From NCBI GenBank assembly GCA_964651445.1, contig CAZYYW010000020.1, forward strand, positions 1 through 29,578: a stretch of DNA of 29,578 bases, in the 5' to 3' direction. Of this stretch, positions 1-8,171 are shown piece after piece; position 1 is the first letter of the stretch, and each line of letters starts with the position of its first letter. Source of the DNA: GCA-2746365 sp964651445. Lineage in GTDB: Bacteria > Pseudomonadota > Gammaproteobacteria > SZUA-229. The notes beneath the pieces are model-generated. The model was not told the origin of the DNA, did not search any database, and saw only the letters and a list, made by a program, of their open reading frames with translations. A program made the translations under genes and the position numbers.

Positions 1-332
1 TCTGCAAGATCAAAATAGCCTCTTTCTAAAGCGTGCTGCAATGCGCTAAAGCCTTCGAGCGCTTCCTCATACATCAGCCGTGAGCCACGTAAGGTAGAAA
101 TGTCACTGGGTTTAATGTCGTCCGTTGATTCCAGTTCTATTACCTTTGCGAGGTAGCGGGCGCGTAGCCTTGCGGTCGTGCTGGCGACATCATTAAATGC
201 CTGCTTAGAAACGGTGCCGGTAATGTCGCTGATATTTTCGCGATTGATAATTTTTATATTGTGTTCAATTTCTTGAACTAATCTAAGAATATGCGAATTG
301 TCCTCAGAAAAATTGACAGCATTGTTGGCCAT
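1..332 (-). CDS. Hypothetical protein, 5' part only (gene runs off the window)
   Basis: An open frame on the minus strand begins at an ATG (330-332) and stays open to the window edge, giving 110 codons. The N-terminus reads MANNAVNFSEDNSHILRLVQ. The product looks soluble and mostly helical, rich in charged residues, with a repeated Leu/Arg/Ala pattern in the middle (STTARLRARYLAKVIELES) and no signal peptide or membrane segment. I recognise no family. It lies 139 bases downstream of argE on the same strand, so it could be co-transcribed with it, but no strong ribosome binding site or promoter is visible. The uninterrupted frame and ordinary codon use make a real gene likely; the function is unknown. 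Confidence 0.6.
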   Translation of the reverse strand, partial: MANNAVNFSEDNSHILRLVQEIEHNIKIINRENISDITGTVSKQAFNDVASTTARLRARYLAKVIELESTDDIKPSDISTLRGSRLMYEEALEGFSALQHALERGYFDLA

Positions 333-471
333 GATTCTTACCCAGGTAGTGATTTTCGATTATTGCTGCAAGCGTTGTCATTAACTATTTTGATACAGTT
401 ACTGTGTCGGCAAAAGCGCCGGAATCTTTAACGGCTTAGCCAGATGTCGTAGCCAATCAGTTGCCGTAGTG

Positions 472-1647
472 TTAGTAACAGTAATGCGCTATCAACTGAC
501 GGATAATATCAATCGCCGGATTTAGTGATTTAGTTTCAATGTACTCGTTTGGCTGGTGTGCCTGTTTAATACTACCCGGGCCCATTACAATGGTCTGCAA
601 CCCTATTGCATTGTAATAAGGTGCTTCGGTGCCAAAAGCAACAATCTGCGCTTCGGTGCCAGTCATTTTTTCAGCCAGTTTGACGATGTCCGCATTTTTG
701 TCGGTATTCATGGCATCAAAACCTTCGCTAAGCGCAATGGTTTTAAGGGTAATGCCGCTGTTGTGTAAAACATGTTTCAGCCGCTTCTGCATTTCGCTGC
801 GCAAGTCGGCGATACTCATGCCGGGTAGTGGCCGAATGTCTATCTGTAACTCACATCTGCCGCAGATACGATTGGGGTTGTCGCCACCATGAATATGTCC
901 CAGATTCATGGTGGGCACGGGGATTTCAAACAAAGGATTGTGGTACTTGCTTTGCAATTCCTCGCGCCACTTTAATAATTCAGTGATGACTTTGTGCATC
1001 GCTTCCAGCGCACTGTTACCCAGTGCCGGATTACTGGAATGCCCAGCCTGTCCGACCAACTGAATGGCTTCCATCATCATGCCCTTATGCATACGCACCG
1101 GGCGCATACCAGTGGGTTCACCGATAACGGCAAAACGAGCATTGTTAATGCCCAGTTTATCGGCATCCTTGGCAATCGCTTTGGCACCCGACATGCTGGT
1201 TTCTTCATCGGCGGTAGCAAGAATAATAAGCGGCTGTTTTAGTTTGTTTAAGTCGATACCGTTTAAAGCGCCAATAATAACCGCAAAAAATGATTTCATA
1301 TCACAACTGCCGAGGCCGTAAAAACGATCATCTTTTTCCGTGAGATTAAACGGGTCTAGCTGCCAGAGATCTTCGTCGCAGGGCACCGTATCGGTGTGAC
1401 CAGACAATACCAAGCCATTATTGCCGCTACCAATGGTCGCGATCAGATTGGCTTTATTGGTAAATGGTTCGATAGTCTGGATCTCACAGTGAAAACCCAG
1501 ACTTTCAAACCAGTTAGCTAATAGCTGGATAACAGGCAGGTTTCCTTGATCGATGTCCGCCGCAGTGCAGCTGACGGATGGCGTGCTTAAAAGTTGCTGA
1601 ATCAGTGATTTAATATCGGCTATTTTTTCATGTTTATTTTTAGTCAT
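472..1647 (-). CDS. argE: Acetylornithine deacetylase (M20 family)
   Basis: A 391-aa cytosolic metalloenzyme predicted to hydrolyse N2-acetylornithine to ornithine and acetate in linear arginine biosynthesis. The M20 dinuclear zinc site is complete: SGHTDTVP (H84, D86), GLGSCDMK (D116), ADEETS (catalytic E148, metal ligand E149), GEPTGM (E177) and the late histidine in KQAHQPNEYI (H364). The lid/dimerisation domain carries AGHSSNP (H203). Length matches ArgE (about 380-390 aa) and the Cys in GSCDMK is typical of ArgE rather than DapE. The start at 1647 leaves only a short N-terminal extension before the first helix. It is divergent from the phosphate-transport pair; no ARG box was recognised in the gap. 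DapE or a generic M20 peptidase are less likely alternatives. Confidence 0.88.
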   Translation of the reverse strand: MTKNKHEKIADIKSLIQQLLSTPSVSCTAADIDQGNLPVIQLLANWFESLGFHCEIQTIEPFTNKANLIATIGSGNNGLVLSGHTDTVPCDEDLWQLDPFNLTEKDDRFYGLGSCDMKSFFAVIIGALNGIDLNKLKQPLIILATADEETSMSGAKAIAKDADKLGINNARFAVIGEPTGMRPVRMHKGMMMEAIQLVGQAGHSSNPALGNSALEAMHKVITELLKWREELQSKYHNPLFEIPVPTMNLGHIHGGDNPNRICGRCELQIDIRPLPGMSIADLRSEMQKRLKHVLHNSGITLKTIALSEGFDAMNTDKNADIVKLAEKMTGTEAQIVAFGTEAPYYNAIGLQTIVMGPGSIKQAHQPNEYIETKSLNPAIDIIRQLIAHYCY

Positions 1648-1807
1648 TTCAAGACGTTAAAACTATTTTGCATAAAAAGCAAAAAAAGCGTACTTTTTTG
1701 TTACGAATTTATTACAAAAGCATGGCAAAGATATTACAATGCGCGGAATTCAAACAACAATAAGCAACAACGCAAATGCGGTGCTATGGTGCCGGGGGAG
1801 AAAAGGC
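1648..1807. promoter_or_regulatory. Divergent intergenic region between argE and the phosphate-transport genes
   Basis: This 160-base AT-rich gap must hold promoters for both directions. On the plus strand a 7-base repeat, TTGTTAC (1698-1704) and TTATTAC (1709-1715), is separated by 4 bases, the same architecture as a PhoB box, though each half matches the CTGTCAT consensus only partly. A TATTAC-like -10 lies at 1732-1737. A GGGGGAG ribosome binding site (1794-1800) precedes the ATG at 1808. The regulatory reading is tentative. Confidence 0.3.
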
Positions 1808-2488
1808 ATGGCCACAGGTGGTTACATGAGTGGGATTTTTGGCAGTTCGCCAGTCAGTCCGCTGCAAAAGCACATGGCAAAAGTGTATGCCTGCACCCAC
1901 GAGTTAATCCCCCTGTTTAATGCGGTCATCAATGAAGACTGGCAGCAAGTCGTTAAAAGTCAGCAACTTATTTCAAGCAGAGAGCAAGAAGCTGATGTTT
2001 TAAAAAAAGAACTGCGGTTGAATCTGCCCAAAGGCTTGTTTATGCCCGTGTCTCGTCAGGATTTACTGGAAGTACTGCTGATGCAAGACAGCATTGCCAA
2101 TAAAGCCAAAGATATTGCCGGTACCATCGTTGGCCGTCACATGGTGTTGCCTGAAATTATTCACGAAGATTATTGCCGCTTTGTTACGCGCTGCGTTGCC
2201 GCCTGTAAACAGGCGAAAAAAGCCATTAATGAATTTGATGAATTAGTCGAAACTGGTTTTAGTGGTCGTGAAGTACAAATTGTCACCGATATGATTACCA
2301 AGTTGGATGCTATCGAAAGCGATACGGATAATTTACAGTCGGCGATTCGCCATAAAGTTTTTGAAATTGAAAATGACATGCCGCCGGTTGAAGTCATGTT
2401 TTTATATCAAATCATCGAAGCCACGGGTGTGGTTGCAGATAAATCTCAGGGAGTGGGAAGTCGTTTACAGTTAATGCTAGCCAGGTAG
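1808..2488 (+). CDS. DUF47/TIGR00153-type phosphate transport accessory protein (PhoU-like)
   Basis: A 226-aa helical cytosolic protein of the DUF47 (PhoU-like) family, which is almost always encoded beside a PiT transporter and is thought to modulate it. Family hallmarks are the opening MSGIFGSSPVSPLQKHM, the helical repeats with ISSREQEADVLKKELR, and the closing PPVEVMFLYQIIEATGVVAD. I chose the ATG at 1808 because GGGGGAG lies 7 bases upstream; a second in-frame ATG at 1826 with AGGTGG 4 bases before it would give 220 aa and is closer to the usual family start. An upstream in-frame ATG at 1739 would add 23 uncharacteristic residues. Only 6 bases separate it from the PiT gene, so the two form an operon. 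Confidence 0.85.
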   Translation: MATGGYMSGIFGSSPVSPLQKHMAKVYACTHELIPLFNAVINEDWQQVVKSQQLISSREQEADVLKKELRLNLPKGLFMPVSRQDLLEVLLMQDSIANKAKDIAGTIVGRHMVLPEIIHEDYCRFVTRCVAACKQAKKAINEFDELVETGFSGREVQIVTDMITKLDAIESDTDNLQSAIRHKVFEIENDMPPVEVMFLYQIIEATGVVADKSQGVGSRLQLMLAR

Positions 2489-2494
2489 AAAACA

Positions 2495-3745
2495 ATGGAT
2501 GAAATGACCATTTATTTAATCTTGGCAGGCGTTTTTGGCTTGTTTATGGCGTGGGGCATCGGTGCGAACGATGTCGCCAATGCGATGGCGACTTCGGTGG
2601 GTTCGAAGGCGTTAACCATTAAGCAGGCGGTTATCCTGGCGGCCATTTTTGAATTTGCCGGTGCTTATCTCGCCGGCGGTGAAGTTACTAAAACCATTCG
2701 TAAAGGCATTATTGAGCCCGAAGCATTTGTCGGCAATCCCGAATTGCTTATCTGGGGTATGTTGGCGGCATTATTGGCGGCTGGCACTTGGTTGGCAGTG
2801 GCATCGTACAAAGGTTGGCCGGTATCAACCACGCACTCTATCATCGGCGCAGTGGTAGGATTTGCGGCAGTGGGCATTGGTATGGATGCGGTCAACTGGG
2901 GCAAGGTTGGCGCCATTGTGATGAGTTGGGTGGTTTCGCCTATCCTCGCCGGCACCTTGGCTTTTTTAGTGTTTAGAAGCATTCAGCGCTTGATATTGGA
3001 CACCGATAACCCCATTGCCAATGCGATAAAGTACGGCCCTTATTATCTGTTTTCAGTGGGTTTTTTACTTTCGTTGGTGACCATCAAAAAAGGCTTGAAA
3101 CATGTAGGTTTGGATATTGAAGCGCCGGAAGCATTTTTGTACGCGACTATTGTCGGTGTGGTGGTGGCAATAGTGGGTTCATACCTGATACGAAGAGTAA
3201 CAATAGAACCCAAGGCGGATAAAGAATTCCATTTTACCAATGTGGAACGTATTTTTGCGGTGATGATGATTTTTACCGCAGCCGCTATGGCTTTTGCCCA
3301 TGGTTCTAACGATGTCGCCAATGCGGTCGGGCCGATGGCGGCGGTAATTAGCACGGTGCAGTCGGGCATGGTCACTTCTGAATCGGCTCTGCCCGCTTGG
3401 GTATTGTTAGTCGGCGGTATCGGTATTGTTATTGGCCTCGCTACTTTTGGTTATAAAGTGATTGCCACCGTGGGTAAAAAAATAACTGAACTAACCCCTA
3501 GCCGTGGTTTTGCAGCAGAAATTTCTGCATCGGGTGTGGTGGTTCTGGCATCCTTCACCGGACTGCCTATTTCCACCACGCAAACGCTGGTGGGGGCGAT
3601 ACTGGGTGTGGGGTTTGCGCGTGGTATAGGTGCTATAGACATGCGTGTAGTGGGCAATATTTTCATGTCATGGGTGGTGACTTTGCCCGCAGGCGCTGTT
3701 CTCGCCATTATATTCTTCTATATTCTAAAAGCTATTTTTGCTTAG
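2495..3745 (+). CDS. pit: Low-affinity inorganic phosphate transporter, PiT family
   Basis: A 416-aa inner-membrane protein of the PHO4/PiT family, which takes up phosphate (often as metal-phosphate) with protons. Both signature repeats of the inverted-duplicated fold are visible: GANDVANAMATSVGSKALT near residues 23-41 and GSNDVANAVGPMAAV starting near residue 270. The same duplication shows again in GWPVSTTHSIIGAVVGFA and GLPISTTQTLVGAILGVGFA. About ten hydrophobic segments are present, and the loop joining the halves is short compared with E. coli PitA (499 aa), as in many bacterial members. It is the second gene of an operon with the DUF47 protein. Sulfate transport (CysP-type PiT relatives) is possible but less likely with the DUF47 partner. 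Confidence 0.92.
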   Translation: MDEMTIYLILAGVFGLFMAWGIGANDVANAMATSVGSKALTIKQAVILAAIFEFAGAYLAGGEVTKTIRKGIIEPEAFVGNPELLIWGMLAALLAAGTWLAVASYKGWPVSTTHSIIGAVVGFAAVGIGMDAVNWGKVGAIVMSWVVSPILAGTLAFLVFRSIQRLILDTDNPIANAIKYGPYYLFSVGFLLSLVTIKKGLKHVGLDIEAPEAFLYATIVGVVVAIVGSYLIRRVTIEPKADKEFHFTNVERIFAVMMIFTAAAMAFAHGSNDVANAVGPMAAVISTVQSGMVTSESALPAWVLLVGGIGIVIGLATFGYKVIATVGKKITELTPSRGFAAEISASGVVVLASFTGLPISTTQTLVGAILGVGFARGIGAIDMRVVGNIFMSWVVTLPAGAVLAIIFFYILKAIFA

Positions 3746-3796
3746 GCGTCCCTGATTTAGCATTTATTTGTTATGGATCATTTGTGGTTAATCATA

Positions 3797-3962
3797 AACC
3801 TAGAAAAATCAGTTGAACACGAAAGTCTGCACAAGTTCTTGATTCGTCTAGCTATATGAAAAAACTGCTCATCACCAATAAGGTGACTTCGCATTTTTTC
3901 ATTACGCTATCCAAATCAATTGCTTACACATCCTTTTCGCGTTCAACTGATTTTTCTAGGTT
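3797..3962. repeat. 166-bp nested palindrome bounded by 28-bp inverted repeats (MITE-like)
   Basis: The arms 3797-3824 (begins AACCTAGAAAAATCAGTTGA) and 3935-3962 (ends in its reverse complement) pair over 28 bases with one mismatch. Inside is a second imperfect palindrome, 3856-3902, with ATGAAAAAA facing TTTTTTCAT and a central hairpin TCACC-AATAA-GGTGA (3872-3886). The element has no coding capacity and occupies most of the 261-base gap between the phosphate transporter and glnE. No clear target-site duplication flanks it and no second copy exists in the window. It resembles a non-autonomous transposable element but could also be a bidirectional transcription-end structure. Confidence 0.6.
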
Positions 3963-4006
3963 AAATGCCGTAATATGCAAATACGATGATTGATGATGAA
4001 AAATAA

Positions 4007-6928
4007 ATGACTGCTGTACCTACTGCACCTGCTGAATTATTCAGCGAAATTCCAAAAAATCTGCATTCCATCGTAGAAAATTTCTGGCTGGACTGGTGCA
4101 AATCCTGCGCCGACAAAAACATCAAACCGGAACAAAATATGCCTTTGCCTTTGTTAGGGAAAAGCTGGGCATGCAGTGATTTTGTGGCACGCAACTGTAT
4201 TCGTTATCCACAAACATTTTATGCTTTGCACGTCGAAGGTTTTAATGCAGAGCGAAAACTCAGCCATTATCAAACGCTGGTTGCTGATGTTGTGACTGCG
4301 GCGAAAGATGAAACCACCTTAATGTCATCGCTGCGACAATTACGCCAGCAGGAAATGTTACGTATTGCCTGGCGTGATTTGCATGTGCTGGCGAACACCG
4401 AAACCATCTTGCATGAGCTGACATATTTTGCAGAAGCGGTGGTCAGTGTCACGTTGCAGACCTTGGAACAGCAGCAGGCAGAAATTTATGGCATGCCGCA
4501 AAATGCCGATGCTGAGCCGCTATCGCTGTTGGTATTCGCCATGGGAAAAATGGGCGGTGGCGAGCTGAACTTTTCTTCTGATATAGATCTGATTTTCACC
4601 TATGCAGAAGACGGTGAAACCCCCGGCCCACGGCGGCAATCTTACTATGAGTTTTACCTTGCTGTTATCCGCAAACTGGTAAAAGTACTGGATGAAGTGA
4701 CCGCTGACGGTTTTGTTTATCGGGTGGACACACGGTTGCGACCGTTTGGTGTCAGCGGGCCGCTGGCGATGAGCTTTTCCGGCATTGAGCAATATTACCA
4801 ACGCCAAGGGCGTGATTGGGAACGCTACGCCATGATAAAGGCGCGTTTGATTAGCGGCAGCGACAGCGAGAAAAAATTCCTGCAAGCAATGCTGACACCT
4901 TTTGTTTATCGGCGTTATCTGGACTTCAGCATGCTGGATTCGATTCGTGAAATGAAGGCCATGATTAGTGCGCAAATGAAACGTAAACGTATGACCAATA
5001 ATGTCAAATTGGGGCCTGGTGGTATTCGAGAAATCGAATTCATTGGTCAGACCTTGCAGTTGATTCGCGCTGGTCGAGAGCCGGAATTACGACAGCGCAG
5101 TATTATCCAAGTGCTGACTTTATTGGCAGAAAAAAATTATCTGAAAGCACAGGAAGTCGAACAGTTGATTCAGGCATACTGGTTCTTGCGTAAGCTGGAA
5201 AATCGCTTACAGATATTCTCTGATAAACAAACGCATACCTTGCCGGATGACGCGCTTATGCAGCAGCGCCTATGTCTGGCTATGCAAATTGATGGCTGGG
5301 AAGAGTTGTTACAACAGTTAGCTTCTCATCAAAAATCCGTTGATAAGGTTTTTCAAAATCTTGTTGCGCCAGAAGATGAGCAGCACAAACCCAGTGTTTC
5401 TGCGTTTGCCATTTTTTGGAGCGACATGGCTGCCAGTGATGAAGAGGCCGAAAGCCTGCGGCATTATCTGGAAGATTTAGGTTACAGCGAAACACAAGAG
5501 ATTGTCGATTTGTTAAATGAGCTCCGCAATCGTTCTCTGGTGAAACAGTTGGGGGCTGATAGTGCGCGGTTGCTGATGCAGTTAATGCAGTCGCTACTGG
5601 AAAAAGTGGCGGACTACCCGCAGCCCAACATTTTGTTCGACCGCGTTTGTCGTGTGATTAAAGCCCTCGCCGGGCGTAAAGTTTATCTCAGTATGTTATA
5701 TGAATATCCGGCAGTGCAACTACAGATGCTGACCTTGTGTGCTGCCAGTGAATGGTTTACCAATCGTCTAACCAAGTACCCCATATTGCTCGATAGTTTG
5801 CTGAGTACCGCAGAACGGTTTCGTCAGGATTACGATGTGCAGCAGTTATTGGCATTGGAAATGCAACGCATCACCGACAACGATCTTGAGCAGCAGATGG
5901 ACAGGATGCGGCAATTTAAACGTCAAATGGTGTTTACCGTGGCGATACTGGATGTGTTCTATGACGAGCCCGTAGAAACCGTTTCCGACCACTTAACCGA
6001 GCTGGCGAATACGCTGTTGGCAAGTATTCTCGACTATTCTTGGCAGGCAATGGTGGAAAAATATGGTAAACCGAGCTATGTGATTGAGGGCGACACTTTT
6101 TTTCCAGCGATGTCGATAGTGGCATACGGCAAAATGGGTGGCAACGAGCTGGGTTATGGATCGGATTTGGATATTATCTTTATCCACAACAGCGCAGGCA
6201 GCAAACAGCAGACCCAAATACAGCAGGGCAAGGGCGAAAAATCGATAGATAATCAAGTTTTTTTCGCACGAGTAGCGCAGCGCGTGATTCAATACCTGAA
6301 TACCCAAACCTACTCCGGCATGTTGTATGAGGCTGACACACGATTGCGACCCAATGGTCAGTCCGGCTTAATGGTTAGCAGTACTGCCGCTTTTGAGCAG
6401 TATCAGCATGAAAAAGCCTGGACCTGGGAGCATCAGGCATTAATTCGCGCTCGATTTGTCACCGATAATTTACAGGGAAACGCACTGATCGAGCCGGAAT
6501 TTGATAGAATTCGCCGCTCGGTGTTAAGCGCGGTACGAGACAAGGATTTGTTATTGTCTGAAGTGGTGGAAATGCGTGAAAAAATGCGCAAGCACCTGAC
6601 CAGTCGCGCTAAGAATTTTGATATAAAGCAAGATGCCGGCGGTCTGGTGGACATCGAGTTTATGACCCAGGCGGGGGTGTTGATTCATGCTGAGAAACAT
6701 GCGGATTGCATTCAGCATACGGCAACGCTGGAACTGATTAACGAGCTGGCAAAAATAGGCTGGTACCCGATGGCTGAGGCAGATAATTTAAAAGATGCCT
6801 ACCGCTATTTTCGCAAACTGAAAAACTGGCAGAATCTGGCTTGTGATGCTGACGAAAGTCAGGTATCACTGCATCGAGATAATGTAATAGCCGCCTGGCA
6901 ACGGTTGATGCCTGAAAAGATAGTTTAA
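4007..6928 (+). CDS. glnE: Bifunctional glutamine synthetase adenylyltransferase / adenylyl-removing enzyme
   Basis: A 973-aa cytosolic regulator that attaches AMP to glutamine synthetase, or removes it by phosphorolysis, in response to PII and glutamine. Both nucleotidyltransferase domains are intact. The N-terminal deadenylylase domain has GKMGGGELNFSSDIDLIF with D192 and D194; the C-terminal adenylylase domain has AYGKMGGNELGYGSDLDIIF with D720 and D722. Each is followed by a GlnD_UR_UTase-type helical segment (GPGGIREIEF, then AGGLVDIEFM). Length is close to E. coli GlnE (946 aa). The start ATG at 4007 lacks a strong Shine-Dalgarno sequence, so a different start is possible. The downstream ilvE is separated by 175 bases holding two palindromic repeats. 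Confidence 0.96.
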   Translation: MTAVPTAPAELFSEIPKNLHSIVENFWLDWCKSCADKNIKPEQNMPLPLLGKSWACSDFVARNCIRYPQTFYALHVEGFNAERKLSHYQTLVADVVTAAKDETTLMSSLRQLRQQEMLRIAWRDLHVLANTETILHELTYFAEAVVSVTLQTLEQQQAEIYGMPQNADAEPLSLLVFAMGKMGGGELNFSSDIDLIFTYAEDGETPGPRRQSYYEFYLAVIRKLVKVLDEVTADGFVYRVDTRLRPFGVSGPLAMSFSGIEQYYQRQGRDWERYAMIKARLISGSDSEKKFLQAMLTPFVYRRYLDFSMLDSIREMKAMISAQMKRKRMTNNVKLGPGGIREIEFIGQTLQLIRAGREPELRQRSIIQVLTLLAEKNYLKAQEVEQLIQAYWFLRKLENRLQIFSDKQTHTLPDDALMQQRLCLAMQIDGWEELLQQLASHQKSVDKVFQNLVAPEDEQHKPSVSAFAIFWSDMAASDEEAESLRHYLEDLGYSETQEIVDLLNELRNRSLVKQLGADSARLLMQLMQSLLEKVADYPQPNILFDRVCRVIKALAGRKVYLSMLYEYPAVQLQMLTLCAASEWFTNRLTKYPILLDSLLSTAERFRQDYDVQQLLALEMQRITDNDLEQQMDRMRQFKRQMVFTVAILDVFYDEPVETVSDHLTELANTLLASILDYSWQAMVEKYGKPSYVIEGDTFFPAMSIVAYGKMGGNELGYGSDLDIIFIHNSAGSKQQTQIQQGKGEKSIDNQVFFARVAQRVIQYLNTQTYSGMLYEADTRLRPNGQSGLMVSSTAAFEQYQHEKAWTWEHQALIRARFVTDNLQGNALIEPEFDRIRRSVLSAVRDKDLLLSEVVEMREKMRKHLTSRAKNFDIKQDAGGLVDIEFMTQAGVLIHAEKHADCIQHTATLELINELAKIGWYPMAEADNLKDAYRYFRKLKNWQNLACDADESQVSLHRDNVIAAWQRLMPEKIV

Positions 6929-6943
6929 AGTTGGCAGTTTTTA

Positions 6944-6972
6944 CTCATTCCCACGCTCAGCGTGGGAATGAG
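6944..6972. repeat. REP-like palindrome, GTGGGAA family, copy 1
   Basis: A perfect 14-base inverted repeat, CTCATTCCCACGCT (6944-6957) and its complement (6959-6972), around a single C. It starts 15 bases after the glnE stop. A second member of the same family lies at 24762-24787 with the same CCCACGC core but a compensatory A:T to G:C change in the outer stem. The structure could end or protect the glnE transcript, but no run of T follows. Confidence 0.8.
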
Positions 6973-6990
6973 AATACATAAAAAATTTTA

Positions 6991-7061
6991 GCCGCGAAGA
7001 ACGCAAAAAGCGCAAACAAAAGCAGAAAGTTTTTGATTTTCCCCTTTGCGTTTTTCGCGGC
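6991..7061. repeat. Inverted repeat of the CCGCGAAGAACGCAAA family
   Basis: Arms GCCGCGAAGAACGCAAA (6991-7007) and TTTGCGTTTTTCGCGGC (7045-7061) pair over 17 bases with one mismatch, leaving a 37-base loop. It is adjacent to, but unrelated in sequence to, the GTGGGAA palindrome at 6944-6972. I recall this kind of repeat as dispersed in gammaproteobacterial genomes. It lies 42 bases upstream of the ilvE start, so it may fall within the promoter or leader of ilvE. Confidence 0.7.
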
Positions 7062-7103
7062 AAAACATGAGTAATTTTTTAGAGAATATTGTGGGAGATT
7101 TAT

Positions 7104-8030
7104 ATGCAAACCATGGCCGATAGAGATGGCGTTATCTGGTTTGACGGAAAAATGGTTGATTGGCGTGATGCCAAAATTCACGTTTTAACGCATACATTAC
7201 ATTACGGTATGGGCGTATTCGAAGGTTTACGTGCCTACAAAACTGAGCATGGCCCGGCTATATTTCGTTTACAGGCGCATACAAACCGTCTTTTTGAATC
7301 AGCGGCATTGATGAACATGGAAATTCCGTTTGATGCAGAAACTCTGAATCAGGCACAGTGTGCGGCGGTGAAAGAAAATAATCTGGAATCTGCCTATGTT
7401 CGCCCAATGTGTTTTTATGGCTCTGAAGGCATGGGTTTACGCGCGGATAATTTGCGCGTGCATGTCATGGTTGCCGCCTGGGAGTGGGGTGCGTATTTGG
7501 GGCAGGATGCGCTGGACAATGGCATTCGTATTCGCAAGTCCAGTTTTATAAAAAATGATTCGCACCCCAGTATGTACCTGGCGAAGGCAAACGGTAATTA
7601 CATCAACTCCATGCTGGCACTCGATGAAGCCATGAGTAAAGGTTATGATGAAGCACTGTTGCTCGATAGCAAAGGTAATGTTGCCGAGGGCAGTGGCGAA
7701 AATATTTTTATGATTAAAGATGGCGTATTGTATACGCCAACGCTGGTTGCCTCGCTAAACGGCATTACCCGCAATACCATTATCACTCTGGCAAAAGAGC
7801 TGGATTATGATGTAGTCGAGACTATTATCAAGATTGAAGAATTATACGAAGCGGATGAAGTGTTTTTTACCGGCTCAGCAGCGGAAGTTACACCGATTCG
7901 TGAAATTGATGATAATGTTATCGGCAACGGCTCGCGCGGCCCTATTACCGAAAAACTACAAACGATGTATTTCGACCTAGTACACGGTCGCCTTGATGTG
8001 CATCCAGATTGGTTAACGGTGGTTAAATAG
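7104..8030 (+). CDS. ilvE: Branched-chain amino acid aminotransferase
   Basis: A 308-aa cytosolic PLP enzyme (fold type IV) catalysing the last step of valine, leucine and isoleucine synthesis with glutamate as amino donor. The family opening DGVIWFDGKMVDWRDAK, the segment HTLHYGMGVFEGLRAY (residues 30-45), the PLP lysine in YLAKANGNYINS (K161), the EGSGENIF motif (E195), GITR (220-223) and FTGSAAEVTPI are all present. Length equals that of E. coli IlvE (309 aa). I chose the ATG at 7104 because GGGAG lies 6 bases upstream; an in-frame TTG at 7089 would add five residues. The order glnE-ilvE followed by LPS genes is common in gammaproteobacteria. Confidence 0.95.
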   Translation: MQTMADRDGVIWFDGKMVDWRDAKIHVLTHTLHYGMGVFEGLRAYKTEHGPAIFRLQAHTNRLFESAALMNMEIPFDAETLNQAQCAAVKENNLESAYVRPMCFYGSEGMGLRADNLRVHVMVAAWEWGAYLGQDALDNGIRIRKSSFIKNDSHPSMYLAKANGNYINSMLALDEAMSKGYDEALLLDSKGNVAEGSGENIFMIKDGVLYTPTLVASLNGITRNTIITLAKELDYDVVETIIKIEELYEADEVFFTGSAAEVTPIREIDDNVIGNGSRGPITEKLQTMYFDLVHGRLDVHPDWLTVVK

Positions 8031-8048
8031 CTTGATAAATAAAGACTC

Positions 8049-8138
8049 CGCAAATTAACGCGAATATTTTTCAGGTAATAAAAATTATTCAGAGGCTGCT
8101 TAAATATTCTAAACTGTTCTTATTCGCGTTAATTTGCG
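8049..8138. repeat. Inverted repeat of the CGCGTTAATTTGCG family
   Basis: Perfect 18-base arms CGCAAATTAACGCGAATA (8049-8066) and TATTCGCGTTAATTTGCG (8121-8138) enclose a 54-base loop. The right arm is followed by TTTATTAGCGGA, extending the typical dispersed repeat. It fills most of the 141-base gap between ilvE and the zinc-finger gene. It is a third palindrome family, distinct from those at 6944-6972 and 6991-7061. Confidence 0.75.
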
Positions 8139-8171
8139 TTTATTAGCGGAAAAAAGTCAGGAACTAACACT

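Noticed and set aside
392..408. Terminator hairpin GATACAG-TTA-CTGTGTC downstream of argE
   Set aside because: The stem has a mismatch and on the argE strand it is followed by A-rich sequence, not by T, so termination is not supported.
1739..1807. Upstream in-frame start for the DUF47 protein
   Set aside because: The extra 23 residues do not look like the family N-terminus, and the GGGGGAG ribosome binding site serves the ATG at 1808.
2665..2982. 105-codon minus-strand frame inside the phosphate transporter
   Set aside because: It mirrors the third-position pattern of the transporter and has no recognisable domain, so it is a shadow of the real gene; the same applies to 4520-4975, 5993-6307, 9124-9435 and 23020-23400.
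6944..8138. CRISPR array from the cluster of repeats
   Set aside because: The repeats are three different palindromes at separate gene junctions, not direct repeats with regular spacers.
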